Origin: Daphnia carinata
Taxonomy: Eukaryota > Arthropoda > Branchiopoda > Diplostraca > Daphniidae
DNA: 64,000 bases
Direction: 5' to 3'
Assembly (NCBI RefSeq): GCF_022539665.2
Contig: NC_081332.1
Coordinates: 2,823,884 to 2,887,883 of the forward strand
The first letter of the stretch is position 1, and the number at the start of each line of letters is the position of its first letter. Shown one piece after another: positions 49,436-62,910 of the stretch. The notes below the pieces were generated by a model. That model made no database searches and had not been told where the DNA came from. It was given only the letters and a program-made list of their open reading frames with translations. Made by a program: the position numbers and the translations under genes.

Positions 49436-50898
49436 AACTCTTGCGGGTTGACGAGACGTGGCGTGTCTTTCGAACATGAGGTCCATTCTTGATTTATTCA
49501 CTTTAGCATCGATTCTTTTAGAGACCCAACCCCGATGTTCGATCGCGCTTTTTGTACACACGGTCGACTCTTTAGACACTGGTGACAGGCACTCAGCCCG
49601 ACCAACAAGAGGAATCTTGTTAGTACAAGGATTTCCGCTTCTGGCCCACCGACCCTCCTTCCCATACATCCGCACAGGCTGGTCTTAATGCGCCATATCC
49701 ATTAACATCAATGTGTAACATTTCGCTTTATCCCACCAAATGATACGTCAACTTTGCCGACAACGAATCTTATTGACTAAACCGATTACGTTCATTGTAG
49801 TCCGCCATTTTTCTTCAAGGTTCTTAACATTTGTTTCCCTCCATATAGTTGCATCCATATTGCAAGTACTCGAGCACAACCAGCAAAGACACACGCAAAA
49901 AAAAAAAAAAAAAAAAAAAAAAACAGGAGAGACGGGCGATATATATACTCTGGATGATGATATAGCGTCTTTGCCCACGAGAATCTATGCCTTGTTTTCT
50001 TTGCCCTTTCCTCCGAGCTAGCCTTGTGAACGGTGCTCGAGTTTCTTATCCGCGTGTAGACATAGATAAAGAAAGAACAAGCAATTTCGTCGACGTAGGA
50101 GGGGAAAGACACCGAGGAAAAGAGACAGGAGCTTTGCCTCGATGAGTGCACAGTCAATAACTAACTTCTCAAACACAGCGCGACGAGCTATACGCACAAC
50201 GAGTCGAATGAAGACAATTTTATTGGCAAACAATCTGATAGCGACGGCAATAGATGCGTATACGATGGGCTACAAGTGTGTTACCCGAGTGTCTGACGAC
50301 TAACGCAGTCGATTCAAAGTCGTGTCGAATCAAGTTTGATATTCGCATTTCTGGGGAAAAACCAGCGGAGCATGACGCTGGCTCTCGCACTTTTAATGAT
50401 TGTGTCGGAAACAATTGGTAAAATCGAACATCTAAACAAGAAACGAGAGAAACCAGAGAAAAAGACAAAGTGCTCTGTTCCGTCAAGAAAATTCAATTGC
50501 TATAAAGAGTTTGCTTTATAGTGTTTATCCAAGGCCAATAACGTAGCGATCGGGATTGAAATCATCAATTTGGCTCTCCAATGACAGACTTCATTTGGTC
50601 CCTTCGCTTCGTTGCTGCGTTTGATCTTGACATTACTGCGTGGCTATATATAAGCTCTTGAATAACGATCTGCAACAGACGAGCACTAGAGCAATGCGAC
50701 CTTCACTAGCCTTTGCTTTTCATTTAAAAGCTCTCGATGTAACCTTCTATTCCACTTTTTTTCGTTTTCCTATATTCTTTGCAGATGACATAAGCCAAGA
50801 CCTGATCTGTGTTTACAATTCTTTTGTTTGTTCGAGCCCACAAAACCTAGCCAAAATTACATAAAATGAATAATGAAGTGAAATCAATCAATCCTACC
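46469..50898. other. Region upstream of dpr
   Basis: Presumably includes the dpr 5' UTR and promoter, but no convincing core promoter was found near the ATG. Homopolymer-rich; no gene recognised. Confidence 0.45.
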
Positions 50899-51597
50899 TT
50901 AATGAGATTTCAGGACAATCACAAGGCAGATTTTGAATTCACAGTGGCAGCCAGGGCAGCAGACGCTGAGATCCTGCATCAACAAACAAAAAGATAAAAA
51001 ATTAAGGTCCAGGCAACCCAATGTTGATATTCTGGGGATGACTAAAAAACCCTATAGGCCAAAGGCTACTGCGAGTGGCACAGTATCTCTCACAAGTTGA
51101 GCACAATGTCTACTAATAAACTAGAGCACAAACTAAAGAAAATAAGTTATGGTCTTGACTTCATTGATTGATGATAATGAGGAAGGCATGTCCGTATGTT
51201 TTACTTCTCTTTTTTTTTCCCGCCAAGTCATAACTCTAGAAAGTTACATGACACTGATTCCCTTTTAGCCTTTGCAAAGTTATTACAGGGATATCTTGCT
51301 TCAATTTGGGAAACCCCAAAAGACATTAATGTCATCCAATACCATAAATCATGTGAAAGGCATTTAAGGTACTGCTAATCCTATAAGCAATTCTATGTCC
51401 ATACCTTTTGGGGCAAGAGCACATGGTCCTTGAAAGCAACTCTTTCCTGCAATTCCACATGCACGTAGCTCAGCACACTGAGCACAAATGATGGCAGAAT
51501 TTCAAATCTCAATCCAAAATTCCATACACCTGGCGATTATGCAGAGCAAAGAATAAGGGCAATTAGAAATTGAAGCGCGTTCTTGCTCAACAACCAT
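50899..51597 (-). CDS. Candidate small three-exon gene (71 residues)
   Basis: Exons 51530-51597, 51405-51477 and 50899-50973 have GT-AG borders and join in phase from an ATG to a TAA. Predicted features are a hydrophobic stretch (YSLLCIIASVLSYV), a polar middle (ELQERVAFKDHVLLPQK) and a cysteine cluster (VCCPGCHCEFKIC). The first intron is only 52 nt and the second is 431 nt. No family is recognised. With exons this short the frame could be open by chance, so treat it as a hypothesis. It could be a small membrane or secreted peptide. Confidence 0.22.
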
Positions 51598-53786
51598 GAA
51601 AATAATTAAATCATCAAGAATTTTAGAAGTTTATCATTTTCAAGAGTTTTTGCAATTTTGCTTCTCTTTCGATTCAACTTGCAGTTTCATGCACATATTA
51701 TTGCATTTTATTTTGCTGCATTGAACGTTAACTACTTAACTGAGAATTGCAATACTGAAACGACAACGACATGTTTGTTTACAGTCATTAACCATGTAAT
51801 TGCCTTCCGGTTACATGGTCAATATACATAACACGAAATTGATATTTTGAAAAGGTGATACAGCAGCAGTGGCAGATGTGTCGTGGTTTTTTTTTGTTTT
51901 TCAAAAGGTGGGGTGGGAGGGATGTATGAAATATAGCGACGCCATTTTTACATTGACTTTTCTTCTTTCCCAAAGGAACAACTTGGAGGGCGGCGTGACG
52001 TTCTTTAAATTACTTTTGGAAAGAATTAATGAAACAGAAACACACACAGAAAAAAAAAAAGGAGGACAACTTTATCCTGCTGTGAGATGAAGAATATATC
52101 CAAGAGCTGTTTGAGAAGGGGGTACTTACTATGGGTTATGTATTAATGTTACAAGGACGTCAAAGCCGGTTTATGGAACCCAAATCGCGTCATGTAAAAG
52201 TATGAAGAAGAAATGTCATTAGATAAGAAAGCTTTTGTGGCATCATTCTGCGATTGCCCTTGTTTTACATGGTGATATTAAAGATAAGTGTAGGAGTGGT
52301 ATTTCCGAATGCAGCTCCAGGGTGTAAAGAGGATGGGGGTAAAACGACGGCTAATAGATCTCAATATCTGAAATCACACTGAATGATATGGCCATATACG
52401 TAATTAATAGAAGAAAAGATGAAGGAAGGAGTAAACGAGTTCACTAAATATGAAGTTTGGTGTTGATAATATTCGATAAGCTTCAATGAAAACAAGAAAG
52501 CGAAAGGATTTTTTTTTTTTCAAAAATGTGTGACAAGTTTTCTAACGAGAGAACCATTTTGTTTTCCGACAAGTAAGCAATCGATTACCTACGATGGGTG
52601 GACTTGGTATTTAGATGTTAGCAATAGCAGTGGTGTTTACATAATCATAAATTGGAAGAATATATTATGAGAAGAAAGAAGAGAAACAAAAGAAAAATCA
52701 ATAGTTAATAACTTTTTTCTCTTGAAAAAAGTTATTGTTAAACAAAACGGAATGTTCGTCACTTTACAACATTTATATGAACCGAGTCACAAGACAAAAA
52801 AAAAAAACTAAGAAAAGAATTTAAACGTATAACTTTTCTTCCTTCTGCATTCGCTCACGATAAAACGACGTTTCCTCCCGTAATTAATTGCATGTTTGCC
52901 TTCCTTCTTTTGTTGAATATTTGGAAAATATCGACTGATTTCCATAATGAAACGGCCCATTCCTCCGGCTCTTAAAAAAAAAAAAAGAGGATACGAAGGA
53001 AGAATAAAAAATACATTAAACGAGGCCCAGATGACTGTTATTCCTCCATTGTTTTTCGCTTTACGTCTGCAGGGTTTTCTTTTTTCTTTAACGAGAGCTT
53101 ATCTTCTACAACATTATTCCCGTCCCGCATTGTGCCAAAGTTTCACATGTGCCAAATAAAGAGAACGTTGCGATCAAAACCCTAGCTGAATATTTTTCGT
53201 CGATCCTAAAATGTCTTGAAAAAAAAAAAAAATCAACAACAGAAAATCAAATTTAAAAATAATAAAACAAGTTTTAAACCAAAAAGAACTAAAAAAAAAA
53301 AAAAGTCTCCTGTGTTTCGGTAGTCTTTCATGTTTCACATCAGGAAACGGACAACAACTATTAATTGCCTTGTTACACGTTTTTCAAGGATAAGAAAATG
53401 GGACATACAGAATTAAAACAAAAATAATAATTAAAAAAAAATGTGAAGGGGGAAGAAAGAGAAAGAGGAAACGAACACCGACATGGTAATGTATACGATA
53501 CAACAATCCGGCAATTCATTTTGTCTCCATTTTTGTTTGTGTGTGTGTGTGTGTTATATATACGCATTGCCGTGATTTTTCCTTTTCCTTTTTTTTTTTC
53601 TTTTTTCCTTTTTTTTTTTATGCCTATTTAGAAGCCCGTCAATTTGTCATTAAAATTGGATTTTTTTTTGTTTGTTTTGTTTTAAAGAGACAACCGAACA
53701 GGAAAAGAGGTGCCATTAAAAGGTTAAAGGATAGAGAGCGGATTGGTTTGTTTTTGGACGACAAGAAAAGTGAGAAGGTGTTAAAA

Positions 53787-53839
<53 letters not shown>

Positions 53840-53895
53840 ACAAAATGGAGAGAGAATGATATCAGCCGCGTTTTTGTTTTGCTTTCTCGTTTGTC
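51598..53895. other. Region downstream of calsyntenin
   Basis: Contains the calsyntenin 3' UTR at its right end. Otherwise AT-rich, with no recognisable gene on either strand. Confidence 0.5.
53794..53837. repeat. 44-base poly-A tract
   Basis: The longest homopolymer in the window. It begins about 60 nt past the calsyntenin stop, so it is a T run in that gene's 3' UTR. Confidence 0.95.
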
Positions 53896-56800
53896 TTAAA
53901 TACTCAAGGTGGAATTGTCCCACTCGAGGTCGCGGGCTTTGCATGCGCCACCATCGTCGTCGTCATCGTCGTCGTCATCATCCGGATCTTCGTCGCTGGA
54001 ATCGTTGCCATGGCAACTGTCATCTTCAGAGTCGGAATCGTCGTGACGGTGCGAAGTTCGTGTCATAGTCGACTTTTCGGCGGCCTCCAGCGTCTGGAAC
54101 AAGTTTTTTTAAATTTTTTTTATGTGGTTTAATTGATGCATTAATTGCCTTTTTTTTTTCTTACGTGCAGAAACAAAGTATTCGCGTGCAATTATGGCAC
54201 ACACAAAAAAAGGAAAAGACTTACCTCCATCGGGTTGACGGTGATGGTGAGGGCGGAATCATCCCAAGCCATTTCAGTGTCGGCCGTCGTCTCGTCTTGT
54301 TGGGCGCGGCGCCTAGCGGCACGAACGCGCACCACTCCCAAGCTGATCATCAGCAGAAGGAAACCGGCGCAGACCATCACGATGATCGTTACGGTGTGGC
54401 CTAAATTCATCAATCAAACATGGAAAAAAAAAAAAAAAAAAAAAAAAGAGAAATTGAATACAGGAATGTCTTTGTTCTTAACGGAATGGAAAAAAAGAAA
54501 AAAAAGAAAGAAAAGGGAAACATACTAGCACCGCTGGACAGGTGGCCCTGAACGGTGCCACCCATGCCCGTGCCCATATAAACATCGGAGATGGCGGTAA
54601 TGGGTCCGACGGGACGGATATCAACGTGATGCCGGTCAACCTTAGCGTGCGCCGGGGCGGCCGTCTTGCTCTGATGACTCAACGTCTGTTGGTTGGGTGG
54701 TTGCGGAGCGCTGGTAGATGGTTCGGTCGAATGGCCAAGCGACGAACTGGATGCCGCGCCCGAAGTGCTAGAAGCGGCCACCACCGGCGTAGAAGTCGAT
54801 CCATCAACGAATGAAGACGCTTGCGGATGATCAACGGTGACCTGGAAAGACCCCAAAATAACAAAAACCGGTTTCACTTCGTTATTCAGTTGAGTCATGG
54901 GGCATCGGAAAAACGCAACAAAAAAAAAAAAAAAAAAAAAAAAAGAAGGAAAGAAGAGGAGAGAAAAAAATGTAGCGGATTTTTTTTTTTATCGTACAGT
55001 GTGGATGAGCTCGTTGCTGGCAAATCGCCCGCTCATCTGCGAGCAGATGAGCTTGAAAGCGCGGGTCAAATAGTAGGCCGGCTTGTGGTTGTTGTACTGC
55101 AACTGATGAAGGATCTGTTCGTAGTGGTTTGTGGATTCGCTGCCCATCAAAGTGACACCGTCGTGGCTGAATTTGGCTTCAATCTTGAACTGGCTGAGGA
55201 GATTCTGCGGCCAAGTAAGCGTTTCGTGATCCGGATTCAGCGGCGGGTAGACGGTGGCCGTGCAAGAGTCGACGCGCTGGGCAATGTTCATCATCAGGTC
55301 CTCTTCTTCAGATGACTCATCCTCTTCCGAGGAAGAGTCTTGAGCAGCGGCGGCGTCAGCGTTGCTGACTTCGATGCGAGCGTCTGGGAAAAGATGGACG
55401 CCACTTCTCAACGACTCGTAGCCGTAATGAGAGCTGGACAGACCGGTGACGGTAACAATAGGTAGCGGAGTGGCCTGGACCACAATGGCGCTCTCCAAGA
55501 CGGGGATCTTGAGTGTCCGGCCGGACGAGCACACGATATTCGTGTAGAGACGCAGAGGACGGCGGCCAGGCGTTGGGAAGTCTCTCAGATTGGCGTAGGC
55601 GACTTTACGCAATAGCACCTCCAAGTTGGTCTTGTTTTCGCCCTCCAATGTCAACTCGGTCAAATCTGTCCAATGCAAATATTTTAATTGTTTGTTTCTT
55701 TCTCTTTTTGAAGAGGTCTACACGCAAGCGTACCGTTGTTGTTCAGGATTTCCATGCCCGGTTGAAGAAGTTCCATTGGCGGAGCTTCGAGATTCTCTTT
55801 GCACTTGTGCAAACAAGCGATCACTTCATCGAGTTCGATTTGGCCAGCCAGCACCGAAAGGCCAGCCATTGAGCCGCGCATAAAATGTTGCATCCGGCTT
55901 TGGGATCCTATTTTTTTTTGTTTTGTTTTTTTGTTTTCCATGGGAAGGAAAAGAAAGAAAAAAAAAAAAAAGATTAAAGAAAAAAGAATACACACATCCA
56001 TTTCACATAGATTGCAGTTATTTATTACCTTGCCAGCAAGCGCCGACCGTGAGAGTTGTGTTCAATCCGTGACTGTTATGGAGCGGCCAGTCATCAATAA
56101 TTTCAGGGTTGTTTTTGCTGGCTACCATGGGACGTCCATCAACGTACAGTTGAACTTCTGGGAACTCCATGGAAACGGCGTAATGATGCCATTGTCCGTC
56201 GCAAACCTAATTCGGGAAATAGTACGCACAAACACATGATGAGCCTTACGGCTTGTTGTTGCTGTTGTTGTTGCGAGAGCTTCCCTAAGTTATTCACGTA
56301 AGAGCACAACAGGCAAATAAGGCGGGGGGGGAAGCATCAAGTTCTCCTATCCCTTCCTGATCTCCTTCATTTAACCTTTTGTTTTCTATTTTCAAAAGCT
56401 TACCTGAGGCAATTTCCAGCGAAACTCAGCCGGCCGGAAACTTTTGAGATCTCCGTCTCCAAACTCCCGACGCAAAAGTAAAATGAGCCGACAATTGCGG
56501 ATAAACAAAGAGAAATGATGACGGTTCATTTCTGTTGGGAAAAACAAACACCAGATATGAACAAAGATAATCAAACATTAAAAAAAAAAATAATAAACGA
56601 ATAACAATAAAAGAAAATTCTTGTTTGTCTTACGGTGATCATCCGCATTGCAGAGAATGTGCTCTTTGACATGTTTGTCCTGTCCGGCGTGGTGTTCGTG
56701 CTTCAGCCAAACCGACATGGTGAAATTTCTCGTCAGGTTGTGAGCCATCACTTCCGGCGGTACCGTCACGCCTGTTGATCCGTCAAACACGAAGACCTGC

Positions 56801-57008
56801 GACCGTTGACAACAAATAAGAAAGAGAGTCACACAATCAATCAAAACCAATCACAGCAAAAGGACGGGGGGAGGGGAGACAAAGTAATAAGGCAAGAATC
56901 GTATCAACTAGACCCGCTCTTATTACATATGATTAAGCTAGAGAATAACGACGAATAGCTATCGCGGTATGATGAGCCATAATTCAATCTTGTTTCGACG
57001 TACTGTAT

Positions 57009-57039
<31 letters not shown>

Positions 57040-60000
57040 GTGCAATCAGCCCCGTCTTCCCACAGGCATCCGCAAGACAAATCATAAAAATTCTTGCCCG
57101 TCTCCCAACCCGTCGAAATTGGTCGTAAGGCGAAACGGAATACAGATGGACACGTACCTGATCGGCTTCACGTCCTTGGTCAACGGGGAGGTCACGCGTC
57201 CATTCGGCCCCAGGTCCTGGTGGCGGCAAGAGATCGATGGCACGGCTATTGGCTCCGCACAATTTCCTTTGGTTCTGCCAATGTTATTTTTTTTTTTTAT
57301 TATTAGATTTTTATGATTATCACTTTTTTCTTTGTCATTCCAAAGCGGGATAGAAGAAGAATAATAATAATAATAAAAAAAGGAATATAAACAGGTAATC
57401 GAGTTGTCTTTTCGTCTGATTTCTTTGATTGAAAAGGAAATGGGATAGAAGGACACCAAATAGCTCTCGACTAGGATCACGAACGGCCATTTCCTTCGAT
57501 TAGTCTTATCGATCCATTCCGGACGGATACAAAACCCTCTGCCCTATTCATTCCCAAAGAAAGAAACAGACGATGGCATTCACTGTAAAAAGGAAGAAAT
57601 GATTTTGAAAGAAGGAAAAAAAAAAAAAAAAAACGAAAGAAAAAGGTGTAGAATGACACGGGGAGGAGATTAGAGAGAAAGTAGGAGGCGATGAAAAGAG
57701 AGACAATGAATTCTCGTGTTCCGTGCGCGCACAGTCACGGACAAAAAAAAACAAAAAAAAACGAGGAAGACGTATCCGATAACTCAACCGTCATTTGTTT
57801 TAGCACATCGACGTCACTCTGTTGCCTCTCGTATTTTTTCAAATGTTATGAGAGGAATAAAAGAAAAGAGAAATAGTATATAGGAGGAGGAGGAGGACGA
57901 CGTATAAGAGAGAAAAAGAAAAACGAGTGTTATGTATACCTGGACGGTGTAAGTATCGCGGTCGCAGTTCTTGCCCAAATGGGAGGAAGCCAACGTGAGA
58001 CGGGCCTGGATGGATTCGGGTTGGCAAGGGAAATCGCACAAGTTGATTTGCGCCTCGGGGAAAAGATCCTGTCGACCCGATCCGGGTACGTATTCCACAC
58101 GTTCGCTGATGCCTGCGCATTTCCAATCAAAGTTCACATTTATTTTCTATTTGATTTATCTTCCAACAGAATTTATAAAAAAAAAAAAAAAAAAAAAAAA
58201 AAGACATACCAGTCCATCCAAGACGGCAGACTCGGTTGACTTTGACGCTGACCAGGACGGGCTCGGATCGTTTCATTCCACAATCGTATGCGACAACCTG
58301 CAGGATGTGATTGTGATTCTTTTCGTAATCCAGGGGCTCGATGCTGCGAATGACACCTGTGTGAAAATAACGACGCGCAACACAAGGAACGTATCAATCG
58401 TCAATCCTTTTACGTTCCTCATGAAAACATCTCTTTGTTGGCATAGGGAAAACTTTGTGAAAAAATTAAGTAGACGAAGCCTCGACGGATTTATTTAAAT
58501 CCATCGACTCGCGCACATGAAAAAAGGCAAAGAGATTTGTTGATTGCAAATCCTCTCGCAGCTTTTCCTTCCTGAAACTTGAACTGGATTAAATCGAACC
58601 CATGGCAATATCTCAATTCCCGACTGAAAAGACTTCTTTAAAAAAAAATAAAATAAAATAAAATAAATAAATAAACAAATAAGTAGGAATAAGTGAAGGG
58701 CTTTCGCCATCATCGTGTTCCCAAAACTTTTTTCGTGTGCGATAACAAGAAGGCAACAAAAGCTCCCCGCCCGCCTGCTCCTTTTCAAAAGCGGAGTGCG
58801 TCCTTTTAAAAAAGTGAAGCGGGTAAGGATTGTGGAGAGGGGCCCGAGAATAGCGAACGATGGTGCGCGCATCAGAGACATCAAAGAGCGCGTCAGAAAT
58901 TGCAAATTCCAAGTGGGAGTGCCTAGCATTGGTTGCCATAGAAATATCAAAAAAACCCAAAGTTTAAAATGGACTTGACTGTCGCGTCCGTCAACGCACC
59001 GAGGCTCCGAAAGAATCCACCCTTTTTTTTTTTTTTTTTTTTTTTTTTACATCTTTTAAAATAAATTCAGAGGAAATAGAATCGCCCCCACAACCTCCCT
59101 CCCGCGAAAAAAAAAAGTAATCAATTTTGAAGATGACTAGTGCCATCTTATGTTGCCCTTTACTCTACCTGCTCGGTGAGGAGACGTTACGAGTAAAAAC
59201 AAAAACAAAAAAAAACACAACGCAATATGTTGGATGGATGGACGGAGGCGGTGGTCGGATTACATGCATCTATAATATTTGTGCGTTGTATAGAAGAGAC
59301 GTTACAGATCTAAACATCCAAGTGCACGGAATGGCTCAAATGTTTGCCCTTTCCGCGGGCATATCCTGCCCGTTTGTCTCCGTCCCTTTGTGTGCGCATT
59401 TCCCCGATTCCGGATGACAAACCAACATCAGACATGCCCTTTTCTTTTCCCCACTTGCGCCAATATGGAATATCAAGTTTCATATCCTCCCCTCCCCCCC
59501 CCCCCGTTCGTGCTATTTATTCTTGTCTTGTAACGAAAGGGATACTGGTGTGAGGTGATTAATCCATGCTCACATATTGGACAAGACTGGCGCAGCACTT
59601 GGATATTCAGCGGTTGCGGCGGCACTTTATACCCATCCGCCGGAATCAAAGGGTGGAAAAGGAAGGGAGGGGGAAAAAAAAGGTGGTGCATTGAAAAGAA
59701 AAAAAAAAGAAAAAAAGGTAGTGCAGCGCTCGGCACAAACAATAGACACAAGAAGCGATTCGTCAACTAAAGTGGATGGGATTTTCGATGGATTGCTCAT
59801 GTGTTATGTGGATGTATCCACTCCCTTGACACGCGCGCACACAACCGGATGGGACGAAAAGCTTAGAGGCATTCGTTTGAAGACGAAGAAGAATGGCGTT
59901 TCAGTTCGCAAGGCCGGAAGCAAAGTGAGTTAGCATACGTTTAAACGACTCCCACTTTTTTTTTTCTTTTCTATTGCAATCAAATAAGAAAGGGCCAATA

Positions 60001-61000
60001 ATAAAAAGAAGATACAAACCTTCATTGTCGATGGCAAACGGTTGATCTTTGTTGAGGATGTCGTAGCGGCAAATGTCGCCGTACTTGGCAGAACAGTCGG
60101 CGTCATTGGCTTCCACCTGGATGATCTTGTCAGCCGGTCGACCTTCGTCAACATCGACGACGTACGACGGCTGGTTGAATTTCGGTGCGTACTCGTTGAC
60201 GTCATTGACGCTGATATGCACCGTCGCACTGTATAAAGGAAAACAATCAAATGACGTATTTAGAAGATAAGAAAAGACTCGCCATTTCAAAACGAGGGGG
60301 GAAAAAAAAAAATCCAATTCATCTGATGGTCGCAATCAAAAGGGAAACAAAAGACGCGGCCATTGGAGGCCATAGACTTTCTACGATACATATCCTTTTA
60401 ATACATGTAATATAGTGTATCGTGTGCCCTTTTGTCTATTCAATGCAAGCCCGTCCGTCCGCCTGTCATCCTCCATTCTTCAACGTTGTTCAGTCTATCC
60501 ACTTCAAGGAAGAAAATAAAAAGAAAGACGGGGCCGGCAGAGGCGGTACAAGGAATATTATCTGGAGCACTTGATCAACTCGACGACGTCGGCACACATT
60601 CACCAGAGGCTTTTCATCTTCCCTTTTTTCCGTATTCTCTTTTTTTTTTTTTTTTTTTTATTAAGAGTCGACCAAATAGCAGGACAAGCGGAGAGATGGA
60701 TCTTTTCATAGAGTTGCTACCCTTCACTCTCATCATGATTTAAAATTTTGTCTTTTTCTTTTTCTTTCTTTTTTTTTTTTTTTTTAAATTTCCACAACAG
60801 CTGTTTGTTGTGCTACCAGACTGCCAATTTGCTTCTTGGCTTTGTTTGGCAAAAGAAAAGAGATGGACTCACTTTTCCGATGAGATTCCGGCGCAGGAGA
60901 CGGCTACAATGTCGAACTTGTAGTTCTTCTTCTTCTCACAGTTGAGGCTCTTCTTGGCCCGTAATTCAGCTTCGCCCTTCTCCCGATCTTTCACCACAAT
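53896..61000 (-). CDS. Cals: Calsyntenin (13 exons, N-terminus not found)
   Basis: Exons: 60873-61000, 60020-60228, 58210-58356, 57940-58112, 57158-57274, 56634-56796, 56404-56531, 56029-56206, 55734-55907, 54998-55665, 54526-54841, 54225-54400 and 53896-54093. All phases match, giving 924 residues. Domains in order: end of cadherin 1 (KKSLNCEKKKNYKFDIVAV), cadherin 2 (VNDVNEYAPKF, VEANDADCSAKYGDICRYDI, AYDCG), an LNS/laminin-G region (RHHFSLFIRNCRLILLL, QWHHYAVSMEFPEVQLYVDG), an alpha/beta stalk (NLRDFPTPGRRPLRLYTNI), one transmembrane helix (TVTIIVMVCAGFLLLMIS) and a cytoplasmic tail. The tail has two kinesin-light-chain-binding motifs, EMAWDDSAL and LEWDNSTL, on either side of an Asp-rich run. 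Calsyntenins are postsynaptic type I proteins and kinesin-1 cargo adaptors. The signal peptide and start of cadherin 1 must lie upstream; none was seen before 64000. Confidence 0.93.
57016..57038. repeat. (CA)n microsatellite
   Basis: Short CA run in a calsyntenin intron. Confidence 0.85.
58357..60019 (-). other. 1.7-kb intron of calsyntenin
   Basis: The longest intron seen in this gene. It contains poly-T, poly-C and A-rich tracts and no recognisable exon. Confidence 0.6.
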
Positions 61001-61155
61001 CTGCCCGTGCAAAATAAAAGGCAAAAAATATATGTATATATTTTAAGATGAGCAAACAAATGACACGTCAATTTTGTAAATGGGTGCATCGGTGGAAAAA
61101 AAAAAGAACCTGAAAAACACTCTCGTCAGACAGCTCTTGTAAAATGGGAGTTTTA

Positions 61156-61193
<38 letters not shown>

Positions 61194-62799
61194 TAATAGT
61201 GAGGGAAGATTGGGAGCAAGAAGCGATTTGATGTCTCGTATCGATCGAGTTGGCAGCACAGCCCATCGAGATGGGATTCCCAGCAAAAAGCTGAGCCAAC
61301 AAACCCTATTCGATGCGATTTATACAACCAGTCCAAAACGAAGAAAAGAAATAGGGGAAAAGTGTTGAGAGAGATAGAGAGAGAGAGAGTCGGAGAGAGA
61401 GAGTCAATATTGAAACGGAACAAAGAAGTTTTTTTTTTTTTTTTGGGTGTGATTTGGTGGCCAAAGGGAGAGAAGAAGAAGAAGAAGAAAAAACTTTTTT
61501 TTTTCTCTTTTTCCCATTTCCATCGCATTCTACAGCCGCCATCTTGGGCCCTCATCATTTAAAACAGGAAATTCAAAAGGCATCCATTTGTACGCCGTCA
61601 CACAATCGAAGCTCGAAAAAAAAAAAAAAAAAGGAAGAAGAAAAGAAAATGAAATAGATGAACAAAATGGCGGGCTTGAATTCAACGCGCACAGGGACGC
61701 CACGGCGTCTACTGTTCGCGGCGTCGTTGGGCGCGTGCTAGCGCTTGGCCCCTTAACAACTATCGATTAGGTAACTCTCTCTCTCTCGCGCGCGCGGGCT
61801 CTCCAGTCCAAAATAAAGCGCGCTAAGACGCTATATAGCGGTGTACGCATTTTCTTGTTTTGCGCTACGGGCGGCCTCTCATCGACACGAGCGCGAAACT
61901 ATAACGCCAATTTCACATCATCGTTTCATCGCCAAATAAATAAATTAAAAAAAAAAAACACGCGGACCACACAAGCAAACAACAAGACTATTCAGCCATC
62001 ATGATGATGGCACAGCCAAAAGGATGGCAGGAAGAGTGCAAAGGTTTCTAGAAGTTGGATCGATATCATCACCGAAGGGCCTTTGGCTCGCTCGACATAA
62101 CTGCTATCGTCACGGCATACGCTTTTCTTTTTCTCTATTCTTATTTGCGAATAATAAAAATAAATAAAGCTGCCGATGTACGAGAGAGGTCACAGATTTC
62201 ATTGCACGGCATATTTGTCATGTTTTTATTTTTATTTATTTATTTTTTTTTTCCTTCCTGCAAATCCAACATCGTCGTGAGCGTGGGGCAATACCGAATG
62301 AACTCTCGCCCGACTGCATCCAATATACACAGTTCCATATCTCCGGTATGCGTCTATAGTTGCAGTCCACGTCATCGGGAGCGAGTAAATATACGCCTGA
62401 CAGGCCAACTGGCGTGGACCTTTCAAAGGTAAAAATCTGTTCCACATTTTCCAAATCGCCTGGTGAAACAGAGAGTGCGATATGGGCTGTCGGCCATTAG
62501 CCTTATACAACAACAACAAACAAAAGCAAATCAGATATAGCCGTCTGCGTGTTATCGGCATCGTTTTTTTTTTCTTATCTACGCTTGTTGACTAAACGAA
62601 CGTATTCGAACACAAAAATAAACCATTTTTTAAGATTGCCCACCAAAAATAGGAGTTTCCATTCACGTGGCTTTTTTAAGTTCCTTACGTAAGTAAACAG
62701 TGAATCATGTGATTCACGTTTTTTTTTTTTTTTGCTTACTGCTTTTATAACGTGTAATACGTAACGCGTATAGACGTTTTAGATGGGGCAAAGGGGACA
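61001..62799. other. Stretch between the first visible calsyntenin exon and the C1q promoter
   Basis: Searched for the missing calsyntenin N-terminal exons, without success. Contains A/T runs, a GA-rich tract near 61372-61405 and a short GC-rich patch near 61690-61800. It is either calsyntenin intron or calsyntenin 5' region. Confidence 0.45.
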
Positions 62800-62806
62800 T
62801 ATAAAG
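62800..62806 (+). promoter_or_regulatory. TATA box of the C1q gene
   Basis: TATAAAG, with a TTCATCATC initiator-like sequence about 27 nt downstream, placing the start near 62828 and leaving a leader of about 83 nt before the ATG. Confidence 0.5.
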
Positions 62807-62910
62807 TGCAGTATCAAAAGGTAATTCATCATCCGTGAGAAAGGAGTGGTGGCGGAGCACGTCGTGACAAACTTTCTTTTTTTTGGTTGGGTTTACAAGA
62901 GCAAAAGAGG

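Noticed and set aside
62236-62561. Overlapping - strand frames as candidates for the missing calsyntenin N-terminus
   Set aside because: None contains the conserved first-cadherin residues or a signal peptide, and the phase does not fit the exon at 61000.
62887-62910. Upstream TTG as an alternative start for the C1q gene
   Set aside because: The ATG at 62911 directly precedes a good signal peptide; a TTG start is not expected in this nuclear gene.
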